In this document: in pieces, positions 5,363 to 5,486 of the stretch | Position numbering within the stretch: position 1 is the first letter of the stretch | Layout: each line of letters starts with the position of its first letter | From: Candidatus Sulfopaludibacter sp. SbA3 | GTDB lineage: Bacteria > Acidobacteriota > Terriglobia > Bryobacterales > Bryobacteraceae | Assembly (NCBI GenBank): GCA_945900935.1 | Contig: CAMDKT010000432.1 | Location: 1-5,486 of the forward strand | DNA length: 5,486 nt | Direction: 5' to 3' | Made by a program: the position numbers and the translations under genes | Notes under the pieces: generated by a model | The model's input: only the letters and a program-made list of their open reading frames with translations | Databases searched by the model: none | What the model was told of the DNA's origin: nothing

Positions 5363-5486
5363 TTAAGCGGCCAAGCGGAACCCCTCAGCCCTGGTTAGAT
5401 CGAGCCGGTCGCGGATGAATTTTCTGAACAATTCGCCTGGACCTGATGCGATGAGAAAATCGGGGAGTGAATTTCGGAGAGCGATC
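5363..5486 (-). CDS. Unrecognised protein, C-terminal 40 codons only
   Basis: The frame is open from the window edge to a TAA at 5363-5365. It encodes a tail with LPDFLIASGPGELF and RKFIRDRLDLTRAEGFRLAA, an amphipathic, charged helix-like ending. I do not recognise the family. It is preferred to the opposite-strand frame (ATG at 5415) because it continues the direction of all neighbouring genes and its composition looks natural, but the evidence is thin. Its end lies 22 nt from the truncated HEPN homology. Confidence 0.4.
   Translation of the reverse strand, partial: IALRNSLPDFLIASGPGELFRKFIRDRLDLTRAEGFRLAA

Noticed and set aside
1..5486. CRISPR array, tRNA, rRNA or riboswitch
   Set aside because: I saw no regularly spaced short repeats, no cloverleaf-like tRNA sequence and no conserved rRNA or riboswitch core on either strand.

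Overview
All recognisable genes in this window lie on the minus strand and read right to left. The sequence is moderately GC-rich. A secreted PQQ-type sugar/sorbosone dehydrogenase paired with a seven-haem c-type cytochrome, beside DUF4160, DUF2442, HEPN and TIR-like accessory genes and with much local duplication, suggests a large-genome soil bacterium. An acidobacterium of the Solibacter/Bryobacter type is my best guess. That is an inference from gene content only; there is no rRNA or other phylogenetic marker here.

Layout from right to left, which is the direction of transcription. (1) 5486-5363: the last 40 codons of an unrecognised gene. (2) 5341-4949: a HEPN-like gene that has lost its N-terminus. 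(3) About 4948-4360: no intact gene, only a possible signal-peptide-like remnant at 4789-4640. (4) 4355-3872: a beta-carbonic anhydrase gene broken by at least two deletions. (5) 3852-2680: an apparently intact sorbosone dehydrogenase-like gene. Its stop overlaps (6) the seven-CXXCH cytochrome gene at 2704-2093. (7) 2132-704: an accessory cassette holding a truncated DUF4160 gene, an intact DUF2442 gene and a frameshifted gene with a TIR-like/deoxyribosyltransferase-like C-terminal domain. (8) 689-1: a second, truncated copy of the dehydrogenase C-terminus and the 5' part of a second cytochrome copy, which leaves the window still open.

The central structural fact is a direct repeat of about 660 bp, 1-663 against 2353-3037. 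My hand alignment finds about 32 substitutions and one 22-nt gap. The repeat covers the dehydrogenase/cytochrome junction, and the accessory cassette sits between the two copies. The likely history is a tandem duplication of the dehydrogenase-cytochrome pair, with the cassette arriving in, or replacing, the 5' half of one dehydrogenase copy. No transposase or integrase is visible.

Functionally, the intact pair at 3852-2093 looks like a translationally coupled export module: a periplasmic PQQ sugar dehydrogenase and a multihaem cytochrome that could take its electrons. The cassette and the HEPN fragment belong to families common in toxin-antitoxin and defence neighbourhoods. Apart from DUF2442, all of these accessory genes are visibly damaged, so the region reads as an eroding accessory island around a duplicated metabolic pair.
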